A stretch of DNA of 10,525 bases from Bacteroides sp. (GTDB lineage Bacteria > Bacteroidota > Bacteroidia > Bacteroidales > Bacteroidaceae), in NCBI GenBank assembly GCA_019412865.1, contig DXOJ01000181.1:1-10525 (forward strand). Direction: 5' to 3'. The translations under genes were made by a program, and so were the position numbers. The notes under the pieces were generated by a model. It worked only from the letters and a program-made list of their open reading frames with translations. It made no database searches and was not told the origin of the DNA. Shown here piece by piece: positions 1 to 5,751 of this stretch. Every line of letters begins with the position of its first letter. Position 1 is the stretch's first letter.

Positions 1-205
1 ATTTGCAGCGAAGGTAGAGATTTTATTATTGAGCCTTTTTTTGAGTGCTTACAAATCATCGCATATTACCAATTAAATCTTAGAAGAACTAAGATTAGTT
101 CATTCCTGCCTTGTTTTACTCCAATTCAACTACTGATTCGCATAAATCAGTGTCTGAATACTATAGGATTACGATGCCTGATTTTATATCTGTTCCGTCC
201 TTCTA
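1..205. other. Non-coding left edge with two small perfect hairpins
   Basis: No gene is supported here. Two perfect inverted repeats lie downstream of the cca stop. One is 132-138 paired with 145-151 (ACTGATT/AATCAGT, 6-nt loop). The other is 76-83 paired with 89-96 (AATCTTAG/CTAAGATT, 5-nt loop). Neither is followed by a clear T-run on the leftward strand, so they are at best weak terminators or 3'-end structures for the cca transcript. A leftward open frame starts at an ATG at 59 and runs off the window edge. It is only about 19 codons long and has no recognisable promoter box, so it is not called. Confidence 0.4.
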
Positions 206-1639
206 TCAGCGAATGGGCGTCATTCCCATCTTCTTTGCCCGTTCCAGCATGAAAGCATGAGCCGCCTCATATTCATTCGGAATCACTCCATCCAAGATTG
301 CATCTTTGATAGCACTCTTCAAGACTCCGACTTCACGACAAGGTTCCAAGCCGAAAATCTCCATAATTTCTTCTCCGCTCACAGGTGGCTGGAAATTACG
401 GACACGGTCTTTCTCTTCCAAATCCTTCAGTTTCTGTCGAACCAACTGGAAGTTATTCAGGAAACGCTGTTTACGTTCCATATTCTTGGAAGTAATATCC
501 GCTTCGCAAAGCATCATCAAGTCGTCAATGTCATCACCCGCTTCAAAGAGCAGACGACGTACAGCCGAGTCTGTCACGACATCATCCGCGATAACGATCG
601 GGCGCATGTGCAGGCTGACCAGCTTTTGTACATACTTCATCTTCTCATTCATCGGCAACTTCATCTTGCGGAAGATATGCGGAATCATCTTTTCACCGAT
701 AAAGTTATGATTATGGAACGTCCATCCCACTTTAGGCTCCCAACGTTTCGTGGCAGGTTTGGCAATGTCGTGCAACAAAGCAGCCCAACGCAGCCAAAGG
801 TTATCAGTCTTCTTGCTGATATTATCCAGCACTTCCAACGTATGATAAAAATTATCCTTGTGAGAACGTCCGTTCCGTGTTTCCACACCCTGCAAGGCGG
901 CAAATTCCGGAAAAATCAACGACAGCAAACCGCTACGCTCCAAATCAATAAATCCTTTTGAGGGGATTGGAGAAAGAATAATCTTATTCAGTTCGTCCGC
1001 AATACGTTCACGGGATATAATTTCAATCCGTTCCTTATTCCGGCAAAGCGATTCGAAAGTATCATCGTCAATGTAAAAACCCAATTGCGTAGCAAAACGG
1101 ATGCAACGCATCATGCGCAAGGGATCATCGCTGAAAGTAATATCCGGGTCGAGGGGCGTGCGGATTGTCTTTTCCTTCATATCCTCCAAACCTCCAAACG
1201 GATCTACCAATTCACCAAAACGTGCTTTATTGAGACATACGGCCAGAGCATTGATCGTGAAATCGCGACGATTCTGATCGTCTTCCAGCGTGCCGTCTTC
1301 AACAATAGGTTTACGCGAATCCCGTTGATAAGATTCTTTACGTGCACCAACAAACTCTACTTCCGTGCCTCTATATTTTACTTGTGCTGTTCCGAAATTC
1401 TTGAAAACAGAAACATGAGCACCACGTCCCAACTGTTTTCCAAGGGCTTCCGCCATTGCAATTCCACTTCCTACAACTACTACATCTATATCTTTAGAGG
1501 GACGCTGCAGAAAAATATCACGAACGTAACCACCTACCACATAACACTCCATACCGAGTGTATCAGCCGTTTCGGCTATCTGTCCGAAGATGGGTTCGCT
1601 AAAATGCTGCTTCAATTCCTCTTGAGTCAACTCTATCAT
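206..1639 (-). CDS. cca: CCA tRNA nucleotidyltransferase / poly(A) polymerase-family protein with HD domain
   Basis: This 477-residue cytoplasmic enzyme most likely adds or repairs the 3'-terminal CCA of tRNAs using CTP and ATP. The class II nucleotidyltransferase head is clear: VGGYVRD at 35-41, metal-binding Asp50 and Asp52 in KDIDVVV, and a probable third carboxylate near Glu95 in [17 protein letters not shown] follows at 124-132, and [17 protein letters not shown] at 172-188 is the typical neck motif. A C-terminal HD domain follows, with His266 in NFYHTLEVL and the His290-Asp291 pair in [12 protein letters not shown]-bearing members can have phosphodiesterase or phosphatase activity in addition; that is family knowledge, not shown here. 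The ATG start fits the family N-terminus and lies about 27 nt from a leftward -7 box. The gene is divergent from the lipoprotein gene. A poly(A) polymerase of the same superfamily is the alternative, but single-copy Bacteroides members of this type are normally called Cca. Confidence 0.93.
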   Translation of the reverse strand: MIELTQEELKQHFSEPIFGQIAETADTLGMECYVVGGYVRDIFLQRPSKDIDVVVVGSGIAMAEALGKQLGRGAHVSVFKNFGTAQVKYRGTEVEFVGARKESYQRDSRKPIVEDGTLEDDQNRRDFTINALAVCLNKARFGELVDPFGGLEDMKEKTIRTPLDPDITFSDDPLRMMRCIRFATQLGFYIDDDTFESLCRNKERIEIISRERIADELNKIILSPIPSKGFIDLERSGLLSLIFPEFAALQGVETRNGRSHKDNFYHTLEVLDNISKKTDNLWLRWAALLHDIAKPATKRWEPKVGWTFHNHNFIGEKMIPHIFRKMKLPMNEKMKYVQKLVSLHMRPIVIADDVVTDSAVRRLLFEAGDDIDDLMMLCEADITSKNMERKQRFLNNFQLVRQKLKDLEEKDRVRNFQPPVSGEEIMEIFGLEPCREVGVLKSAIKDAILDGVIPNEYEAAHAFMLERAKKMGMTPIR

Positions 1640-1666
1640 TCTTTTTAGTTATAAGTTTTGAGGGGA

Positions 1667-1674
1667 CAAAATTA
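1667..1674 (-). promoter_or_regulatory. Putative -7 promoter box for cca
   Basis: On the minus strand this reads TAATTTTG, an exact match to the Bacteroidota -7 consensus TAnnTTTG. Transcription would begin near 1660, giving a leader of about 20 nt before the cca ATG at 1639. I do not see a TTTG -33 element at the usual 19-21 nt spacing, so only half of the bipartite promoter is supported. Confidence 0.55.
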
Positions 1675-1687
1675 CAAAAATAAGGGA

Positions 1688-1703
1688 TATATTTGTATTT
1701 TTG
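1688..1703 (+). promoter_or_regulatory. Two abutting -7 promoter boxes for the lipoprotein gene
   Basis: TATATTTG (1688-1695) and TATTTTTG (1696-1703) both fit TAnnTTTG and sit back to back. They would give start sites near 1702 and 1710, ahead of the ATG at 1735. No well-spaced TTTG -33 element was found: the TTTG at 1657-1660 is 27 or 35 nt away. Which box is used cannot be decided from sequence. Confidence 0.5.
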
Positions 1704-1734
1704 TCGCTAATAAAACCAGTAAATAGAATTTGTG

Positions 1735-2571
1735 ATGAAAAAACTGATTATCCTCTTTTGTGGTACGCTGGCATTAGCTGCCTGCGGAAATGGCTTTGAG
1801 AAAAAAGCCAATGAAAAACTGATGGTTGCCAAGGCTGCCTACGAACGTGGCAACTATGAAGAAGCTAAGTTACAAATTGACAGTATCAAGATTCTCTATC
1901 CCAAAGCGTTCGAAGCACGTAAGGCGGGACAGGCACTGATGCTCGATGTTGAAACAAAGGCACAGCAAAAAACGCTTGCTTACCTGGATAGCGCCTTTCA
2001 GGCAAAGACAGAAGAATTCAATGCCATCAAGGACAAATTCAAACTAGAAAAAGATGCCGAATATCAACAAGTCGGCAACTACCTCTGGCCTACACAGACC
2101 ATTGAAAAGAATATGCACCGTTCGTACCTCCGCTTCCAAGTGAACGAGCAAGGTATAATGAGTATGACTTCCATCTACTGTGGTGCCGGCAATATTCACC
2201 ATACAAAAGTGAAAGTGATTGCTCCTGACGGCAGTTTTGCAGAAACTCCAAGCTCCAAAGACAGCTACGAGACAACGGATATGAACGAGAAAATAGAAAA
2301 AGCTGACTACAAACTAGGGGAAGACGGAAATGTGATCGAATTCCTGAATCTCAATAAAGACAAAAATATCCGTGTGGAATATATAGGCGACCGCACCTAT
2401 AAAACGACAATGAGTCCAACCGACCGCCAGGCCGCAGCAGGTATTTACGAATTAGCACAAATCCTCTCGGCCATGGAACAGATTAAAAAAGAACAAGAGG
2501 AAGCCAACCTGAAAATCGGATTCATCAATAAGAAGAAAGAACGGAAAGCACAGGAAGAAATTACCGATTAG
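1735..2571 (+). CDS. Predicted lipoprotein with a TPR-like helical hairpin, function unknown
   Basis: The product is 278 residues and I do not recognise a named family. The N-terminus is a lipoprotein signal: two lysines, a hydrophobic stretch, then LAAC with the lipidated Cys at 17. No acidic run follows the Cys, so the Bacteroides surface-export signal is absent and a periplasm-facing lipoprotein is more likely. Residues about 29-60 (AAYERGNYEEAKLQIDSIK, then YPKA) resemble one TPR hairpin. The middle, about 115-215, looks beta-rich with a conserved-looking YCGAGNIHH stretch. The last 50 residues are Lys/Glu-rich and probably helical or coiled coil. A GTG three bases upstream (1732) could also start the frame; ATG is preferred because it gives the normal MKK signal-peptide start. 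The gene appears monocistronic. The lipoprotein call is firm; the cellular role is unknown. Confidence 0.85.
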   Translation: MKKLIILFCGTLALAACGNGFEKKANEKLMVAKAAYERGNYEEAKLQIDSIKILYPKAFEARKAGQALMLDVETKAQQKTLAYLDSAFQAKTEEFNAIKDKFKLEKDAEYQQVGNYLWPTQTIEKNMHRSYLRFQVNEQGIMSMTSIYCGAGNIHHTKVKVIAPDGSFAETPSSKDSYETTDMNEKIEKADYKLGEDGNVIEFLNLNKDKNIRVEYIGDRTYKTTMSPTDRQAAAGIYELAQILSAMEQIKKEQEEANLKIGFINKKKERKAQEEITD

Positions 2572-2610
2572 TAAAAGGGAAACCATCCACCAGAAAAAAA
2601 CATTGGTTAA

Positions 2611-2664
2611 TAATAAAAAGACGGGAATAGTTGTTATTTTTCATAAACGACAACTATTCCCGTC
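2611..2664 (-). terminator. Strong intrinsic terminator for the leftward ruvA unit
   Basis: A perfect 15-bp inverted repeat pairs 2620-2634 with 2650-2664 (GACGGGAATAGTTGT and its complement) around a 15-nt loop. Read leftward, the stem is followed by TTTTTATTATT (2619 down to about 2609), a classical T-tract. Read rightward, the stem is followed by AAATGC with no T-run, so it mainly serves the leftward operon. It may still stall rightward transcripts from the lipoprotein gene, which ends 48 bp before it. Confidence 0.9.
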
Positions 2665-2707
2665 AAATGCATAATGAGACTCTTAATCCTCTGCGTGAAA
2701 GAAAAGG

Positions 2708-2745
2708 CGTTTCCTGGTAGGGAGAAACGGCGTGGTCTACACACC
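2708..2745 (-). other. Two adjacent hairpins in the 3' region of the leftward transcript
   Basis: Immediately after the stop codon of the 45-codon gene, the leftward transcript can form two stems. One pairs 2745-2740 with 2734-2729 (GGTGTG with CACGCC, 5-nt loop). The second pairs 2729-2724 with 2713-2708 (CGTTTC with GAAACG, 10-nt loop). The first contains a T:G position that is a wobble pair only in the leftward RNA and a C:A mismatch in the rightward RNA, so folding favours the leftward strand. Together with the terminator at 2611-2664 this gives a structured 3' tail of roughly 130 nt. No known RNA family is recognised. Confidence 0.35.
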
Positions 2746-2746
2746 T

Positions 2747-2884
2747 TTATTCCACCCTTCTATTCAACTGATTATTAGCCTTTTCCTGCTTTGATTTTCC
2801 GACCCGTTTTCCGGTCGTCTTCTTTTTACCGACTGCAGGTTTTGTCTTTCCGGCAAAAGGATTGTTACTTTTTTTGATTGGCAT
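2747..2884 (-). CDS. Small, very basic 45-residue protein, unknown function
   Basis: Reading leftward from the ATG at 2884 gives 45 codons and a TAA at 2749-2747. The product begins MPIKKSNNPFAGKTKPAVGK and ends QLNRRVE. It has about 11 Lys and 3 Arg against 2 Glu, one Phe, no Trp, Tyr or Cys, and many Gly, Asn and Thr. That composition suggests a disordered nucleic-acid-binding peptide, by inference only. It follows the 329-residue gene by 40 nt with no promoter box between, and it sits before the operon terminator, so it is probably the third gene of the ruvA unit. No strong Shine-Dalgarno is visible, which is normal in this group. It does not match ribosomal protein Thx as I know it. Coding status rests on position, composition and length. 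Confidence 0.6.
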   Translation of the reverse strand: MPIKKSNNPFAGKTKPAVGKKKTTGKRVGKSKQEKANNQLNRRVE

Positions 2885-2913
2885 AGACAGCACTTATATA
2901 GACAGTACTTATT
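2884..2913. repeat. Imperfect 15-bp tandem duplication before the small basic gene
   Basis: TAGACAGCACTTATA (2884-2898) is followed directly by TAGACAGTACTTATT (2899-2913), 13 of 15 bases identical. The copies fill most of the 40-nt gap between the 329-residue gene and the small basic gene and touch its start codon. This looks like a local slippage duplication in the translation-initiation region of the small gene. Confidence 0.6.
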
Positions 2914-2924
2914 TCTTATAATTC

Positions 2925-3914
2925 CTATTCTCCTTCGTAATACTCACCCAAAAACCAGCGAGCCACAAAATCCCAGTTTTCCCGCAACAACTCCTTTCCG
3001 TTCTCAAACGGGAACTGTGCTTCCGGCAACAAATCATGTTCCATTCCATATTTCAGCAGATCGAACGGACACAAGCCTTCTTCACAAAACAGCTCGTATG
3101 CTTCCTCTTCAGCCAGTTCGGCATTGTAGAGCGGATTACGTTTGTCTGCAAAATATTCGGCTACATCAGGACCGATCAACAACCCTTTCGGATTGGCAAA
3201 AACCACAAAGTTACCGAACTCCTTTAAGTCAGGCAACAAAGAATCCTCTTCATCTTCCCACTTCAACGACTGCACAAAGAAAAATTTCAGCGCTTCGTAA
3301 GAGTCAAAGTATAAAAGCGGTTCACCTTTGCTCGCTTCAAGGAAACGTTCTACGTTCGTAGGCATCTTTTCTCCCGGCAAAGCTACCGGCAGAGGCATCC
3401 GCTTCTTTTGCATCAGCTCCGTTTCCATCAGCCAGTCCGTTGCCAGATAATCGCTGATAGGAGCCAATTCGAACGCAGCATCCAAGCGGTTGTAAAGCGT
3501 ATCCGCAAACTCCAGCAAATCCGCATCCATCGGGTTCTCTACTCCATCAAAATCATCGCCAACCGGAGAATTGATGGCCCACAAAAGGAAAACAACATCT
3601 TCACGGTTAATTTCGTCCGGTAAATATTCCTCCGTCAGTTCGTAAAAAGGTAAATAACGTCCATAGTTTTTCCGGTGCCAATGAATAAACTGGCGCCAGT
3701 TTCCTCCGTCTGCTACGCAATCTTCCAAATACAAAGTCACCATCAAAGCAATTTGTTGCTGACTTTCCGCTGTTTCCCATTTATACAAATACGATTCAGC
3801 CACCAACGGCAATAGCTGATTAGCGAAATCCAGATACCATTCATCGGTATTCACCGCCTTTACACGACCGTGAGCGTCCAGCCATGCTTTCATATATATC
3901 TTCTGTTGCTTCAT
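2925..3914 (-). CDS. Cytoplasmic protein of unknown function, possibly DUF3843 family
   Basis: The product is 329 residues and acidic, with many aromatic residues and no signal peptide or membrane segment. The opening KIYMKAWLDAHGRVKAVNTDEWYLDFAN resembles the start I recall for Bacteroidota DUF3843 proteins (IY-K-WL, then TD-YYL); a profile search would settle it. Other visible patches are NWRQFIHWHRKNYGRYLPFY near 72-91, a run of acidic residues near 119-137, and a C-terminal NWDFVARWFLGEYYEGE. No catalytic motif is recognisable. Its ATG is separated from the ruvA stop by a single base (TAG, T, ATG), so translation is probably coupled to ruvA. That conserved-looking arrangement suggests co-expression with Holliday-junction processing, though not necessarily a shared function. 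No promoter box is seen inside the junction. Confidence 0.85.
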   Translation of the reverse strand: MKQQKIYMKAWLDAHGRVKAVNTDEWYLDFANQLLPLVAESYLYKWETAESQQQIALMVTLYLEDCVADGGNWRQFIHWHRKNYGRYLPFYELTEEYLPDEINREDVVFLLWAINSPVGDDFDGVENPMDADLLEFADTLYNRLDAAFELAPISDYLATDWLMETELMQKKRMPLPVALPGEKMPTNVERFLEASKGEPLLYFDSYEALKFFFVQSLKWEDEEDSLLPDLKEFGNFVVFANPKGLLIGPDVAEYFADKRNPLYNAELAEEEAYELFCEEGLCPFDLLKYGMEHDLLPEAQFPFENGKELLRENWDFVARWFLGEYYEGE

Positions 3915-3915
3915 A

Positions 3916-4518
3916 CTACAAACGTTTCAAAGCCAGTTTGATAACCTTTTCTACCGGAGCATCCGGCTCTTCCTTCAAGATAGCCAACACCACCTTCTGT
4001 GAAGGCGCAGCAGCAAAGCCTAGCATCGTCAATGCAGACACCGCCTCTTCCTGCACTTCCGCATTGGCAGGTTGTAACAACAAACCTGCGGAAACCCCTC
4101 CGGCAGCAGACATACCCATTGTTTTTATCTTATCTTTCAGGTCGACTATCACGCGTTGCGCAGTCTTCAGCCCGATGCCTTTCACCGTTTTCAACATGTT
4201 CGCATTTTCGGTACTGATTACGTTCACCAGTTCGGCAGGCGAGAGAGCCGAAAGAATCATACGAGCCGTGTTCCCCCCGATTCCGGAAACGGAAATCAAT
4301 AATAGGAAAATCTCCCGTTCCTGTTTCTCGGCAAATCCGTAGAGCACATACGCATCTTCACGAATCGCCTCGTAAATATATAGCTTACAACTTTTCTTTC
4401 CCTGAATAGCCGAATAGGTATTCAAAGATATATTGGCGGCATATCCCACCCCGTTACAGTCGATCACCGCGGTTGCCGGACTTAGTTCGGCAAGTTCGCC
4501 TCTAATATATTCTATCAT
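3916..4518 (-). CDS. ruvA: Holliday junction branch migration protein RuvA
   Basis: RuvA (200 residues, the usual length) binds four-way DNA junctions as a tetramer and loads the RuvB helicase for branch migration in recombination and repair. The N-terminal OB-fold domain spans about 1-63. It includes the acidic-pin pair Glu54-Asp55 in [10 protein letters not shown], matching Glu55-Asp56 of E. coli RuvA. Two helix-hairpin-helix motifs follow, [10 protein letters not shown] at 76-85 and [10 protein letters not shown] at 111-120. A flexible Gly/Ala-rich linker runs to about 150. The RuvB-binding third domain, with [12 protein letters not shown] at 157-168, ends at the C-terminus. The start is the ATG at 4518; a duplicate of this initiation segment lies 20 bp upstream. 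ruvA heads the leftward operon and is divergent from ddh. ruvB and ruvC are not in the window. Confidence 0.97.
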   Translation of the reverse strand: MIEYIRGELAELSPATAVIDCNGVGYAANISLNTYSAIQGKKSCKLYIYEAIREDAYVLYGFAEKQEREIFLLLISVSGIGGNTARMILSALSPAELVNVISTENANMLKTVKGIGLKTAQRVIVDLKDKIKTMGMSAAGGVSAGLLLQPANAEVQEEAVSALTMLGFAAAPSQKVVLAILKEEPDAPVEKVIKLALKRL

Positions 4519-4539
4519 ATCTAATTATATTCTATCATA
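4502..4539. repeat. Tandem duplication of the ruvA start region, creating a 5-codon upstream ORF
   Basis: The 14-mer TATATTCTATCATA occurs at 4506-4519 and again at 4526-4539. Each copy is preceded by CTAA, with one extra T in the second. Read leftward, the upstream copy supplies a second ATG at 4538 followed by ATA GAA TAT AAT TAG, the same first codons as ruvA (M-I-E-Y) and then a stop. The stop ends at 4521, two bases before the true ruvA ATG at 4518. This could be a re-initiation or coupling minicistron, or a neutral slippage duplication. Confidence 0.65.
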
Positions 4540-4546
4540 ACAGGGA

Positions 4547-4554
4547 CAAAGATA
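4547..4554 (-). promoter_or_regulatory. Putative -7 promoter box of the ruvA operon
   Basis: On the minus strand this is TATCTTTG, an exact fit to TAnnTTTG. The start site would be near 4540, only a few bases before the upstream ATG at 4538 and about 22 nt before the ruvA ATG. At 21-nt spacing the -33 position reads TGTG, three of four bases of TTTG. That segment lies inside the CACAGAG repeat at 4567-4591. Confidence 0.6.
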
Positions 4555-4566
4555 AAACAATTTCAC

Positions 4567-4591
4567 CACAGAGGACACAGAGGCCACAGAG
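4567..4591. repeat. CACAGAG tandem repeat, 9-nt period, 2.8 copies
   Basis: CACAGAGGA (4567-4575), CACAGAGGC (4576-4584) and CACAGAG (4585-4591) are tandem units in the ruvA/ddh divergent region. Similar ACCACAGAGGACACAGAG-type strings occur as scattered intergenic repeats in many bacterial genomes; that is recalled knowledge and was not searched here. There are no spacers, so it is not CRISPR. It overlaps the expected -33 region of the ruvA promoter. Confidence 0.75.
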
Positions 4592-4706
4592 TTTTTTCAA
4601 TGTAGCACATCACACCCTGATTTGCTTTCATGCGGACCGATATCACCTGCTAGTGAAAAAAAATAAAATATTAAAGCAGATGAACCAAAGTTAGTAGTAA
4701 TTTGTT

Positions 4707-4714
4707 TACTTTTG
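4707..4714 (+). promoter_or_regulatory. Putative -7 promoter box of ddh
   Basis: TACTTTTG fits TAnnTTTG and would start transcription near 4720, leaving about 35-40 nt of leader before the ddh ATG at 4757. No TTTG is seen at the -33 spacing. The rest of the 4592-4706 segment holds nothing I recognise; in particular there is no room for, and no trace of, a lysine riboswitch. Confidence 0.5.
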
Positions 4715-4756
4715 CAAGCAAAAGAAAGAAATTTGTTCATTAAAACCAAGAAAAGA

Positions 4757-5656
4757 ATGAAAAAAGTAAGAGCTGCCATCGTTGGTTATGGCAACATTGG
4801 ACATTATGTACTTGAAGCGCTTCAGGCGGCACCTGATTTCGAAATAGCCGGAGTAGTTCGTCGTGCAGGAGCAGAGAACAAGCCGGAAGAGTTGGCAAAC
4901 TACGCAGTAGTGAAGGACATAAAAGAGCTGGGAGAAGTAGACGTAGCTATTCTTTGCACGCCGACCCGCAGCGTAGAGAAATATGCAAAAGAATATCTGG
5001 CGATGGGAATTAACACGGTAGACAGTTTCGATATCCACACCGGTATCGTAGACCTGCGCCGTACCCTGAATGCTACCGCCAAAGAACATAAAGCCGTATC
5101 GATCATCTCTGCCGGATGGGATCCGGGAAGCGATTCCATCGTACGCACCATGCTGGAAGCAATTGCTCCGAAAGGCATCACCTACACCAACTTCGGTCCC
5201 GGTATGAGTATGGGACACACAGTAGCCGTAAAAGCGGTTGACGGAGTGAAAGCTGCCCTTTCCATGACCATTCCGACCGGCACGGGAATCCACCGCCGCA
5301 TGGTATACATCGAACTGAAAGACGGATATAAATTCGAAGAAGTAGCCGCTGCCATCAAAGCAGATCCTTACTTCGTGAACGATGAAACACACGTAAAACT
5401 CGTTCCGAGTGTAGACGCCCTGCTGGACATGGGTCATGGTGTAAATCTGACTCGCAAAGGTGTATCAGGCAAAACACAGAACCAGTTGTTCGAATTTAAT
5501 ATGCGTATCAACAACCCCGCATTGACCGCACAAGTACTGGTATGCGTGGCACGCGCTTCCATGAAGCAACAACCGGGATGCTACACGATGGTAGAAGTTC
5601 CCGTTATCGACCTTCTCCCCGGCGACCGCGAAGAATGGATCGGACATTTGGTATAA
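4757..5656 (+). CDS. ddh: meso-Diaminopimelate D-dehydrogenase
   Basis: Ddh catalyses NADP-dependent reductive amination of L-2-amino-6-oxopimelate (tetrahydrodipicolinate) with ammonia to meso-diaminopimelate, and the reverse reaction. This is a one-step route to the lysine precursor and peptidoglycan cross-linking residue. The product is 299 residues. The Rossmann motif VGYGNIG is at 9-15. Signature stretches of the family are FDIHTG at 91-96, SAGWDPGSDS at 118-127 and FGPGMSMGHTVA at 146-157, which form the dinucleotide and substrate pocket in known Ddh structures. The frame extends upstream to a TTG at 4712, but that codon lies inside the -7 box and would add 15 Lys-rich residues before the normal MKKVRAAIVGYG start, so the ATG at 4757 is chosen. 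The gene is monocistronic between its own promoter and terminator. The cytoplasm is the expected location. Confidence 0.96.
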   Translation: MKKVRAAIVGYGNIGHYVLEALQAAPDFEIAGVVRRAGAENKPEELANYAVVKDIKELGEVDVAILCTPTRSVEKYAKEYLAMGINTVDSFDIHTGIVDLRRTLNATAKEHKAVSIISAGWDPGSDSIVRTMLEAIAPKGITYTNFGPGMSMGHTVAVKAVDGVKAALSMTIPTGTGIHRRMVYIELKDGYKFEEVAAAIKADPYFVNDETHVKLVPSVDALLDMGHGVNLTRKGVSGKTQNQLFEFNMRINNPALTAQVLVCVARASMKQQPGCYTMVEVPVIDLLPGDREEWIGHLV

Positions 5657-5681
5657 TATATTTTATACATAAAACAAAATT

Positions 5682-5720
5682 AAAATAGAGAAAGGTGTAT
5701 CGCCTTTCTCTATTTTTTTT
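5682..5720 (+). terminator. Intrinsic terminator after ddh
   Basis: AAAATAGAGAAAGG (5682-5695) pairs perfectly with CCTTTCTCTATTTT (5703-5716) around a short loop that can pair further. The stem runs straight into eight T residues (5713-5720). It lies 26 bp after the ddh stop and is oriented rightward. Its T-tract ends on the first base of the next promoter's -7 box. Confidence 0.93.
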
Positions 5721-5727
5721 ATCTTTG
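5720..5727 (+). promoter_or_regulatory. Putative -7 promoter box of the DUF3857 operon
   Basis: TATCTTTG matches TAnnTTTG exactly. The start site would fall near 5733, about 19 nt before the ATG at 5752. The -33 position falls inside the ddh terminator hairpin loop and shows no clear TTTG. Confidence 0.6.
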
Positions 5728-5751
5728 TGAGCATACTACAAAAACACAATT

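Noticed and set aside
1..59. A leftward open frame begins at an ATG at 59 and leaves the window.
   Set aside because: Only about 19 codons are visible, with no promoter box or recognisable sequence; it cannot be supported without the flanking DNA.
1..258. An open rightward frame runs from the window edge to a TGA at 256-258.
   Set aside because: It has no visible start, a composition unlike a real protein, and its last 50 bases run antisense into the end of cca.
257..961. A 234-codon rightward open frame antisense to cca.
   Set aside because: It is a shadow of the clearly conserved cca frame; its product is rich in Phe, His and Gln without domain logic.
4567..4591. The CACAGAG units as a CRISPR array.
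   Set aside because: Units are 9 nt and contiguous with no spacers, and no cas gene is present.
4519..4756. A lysine riboswitch upstream of ddh.
   Set aside because: The predicted leader is only about 40 nt, and no aptamer-like set of stems is visible.
4706..5437. A 243-codon leftward open frame antisense to ddh.
   Set aside because: ddh is unmistakable by motif and length, and the antisense product has no recognisable features.
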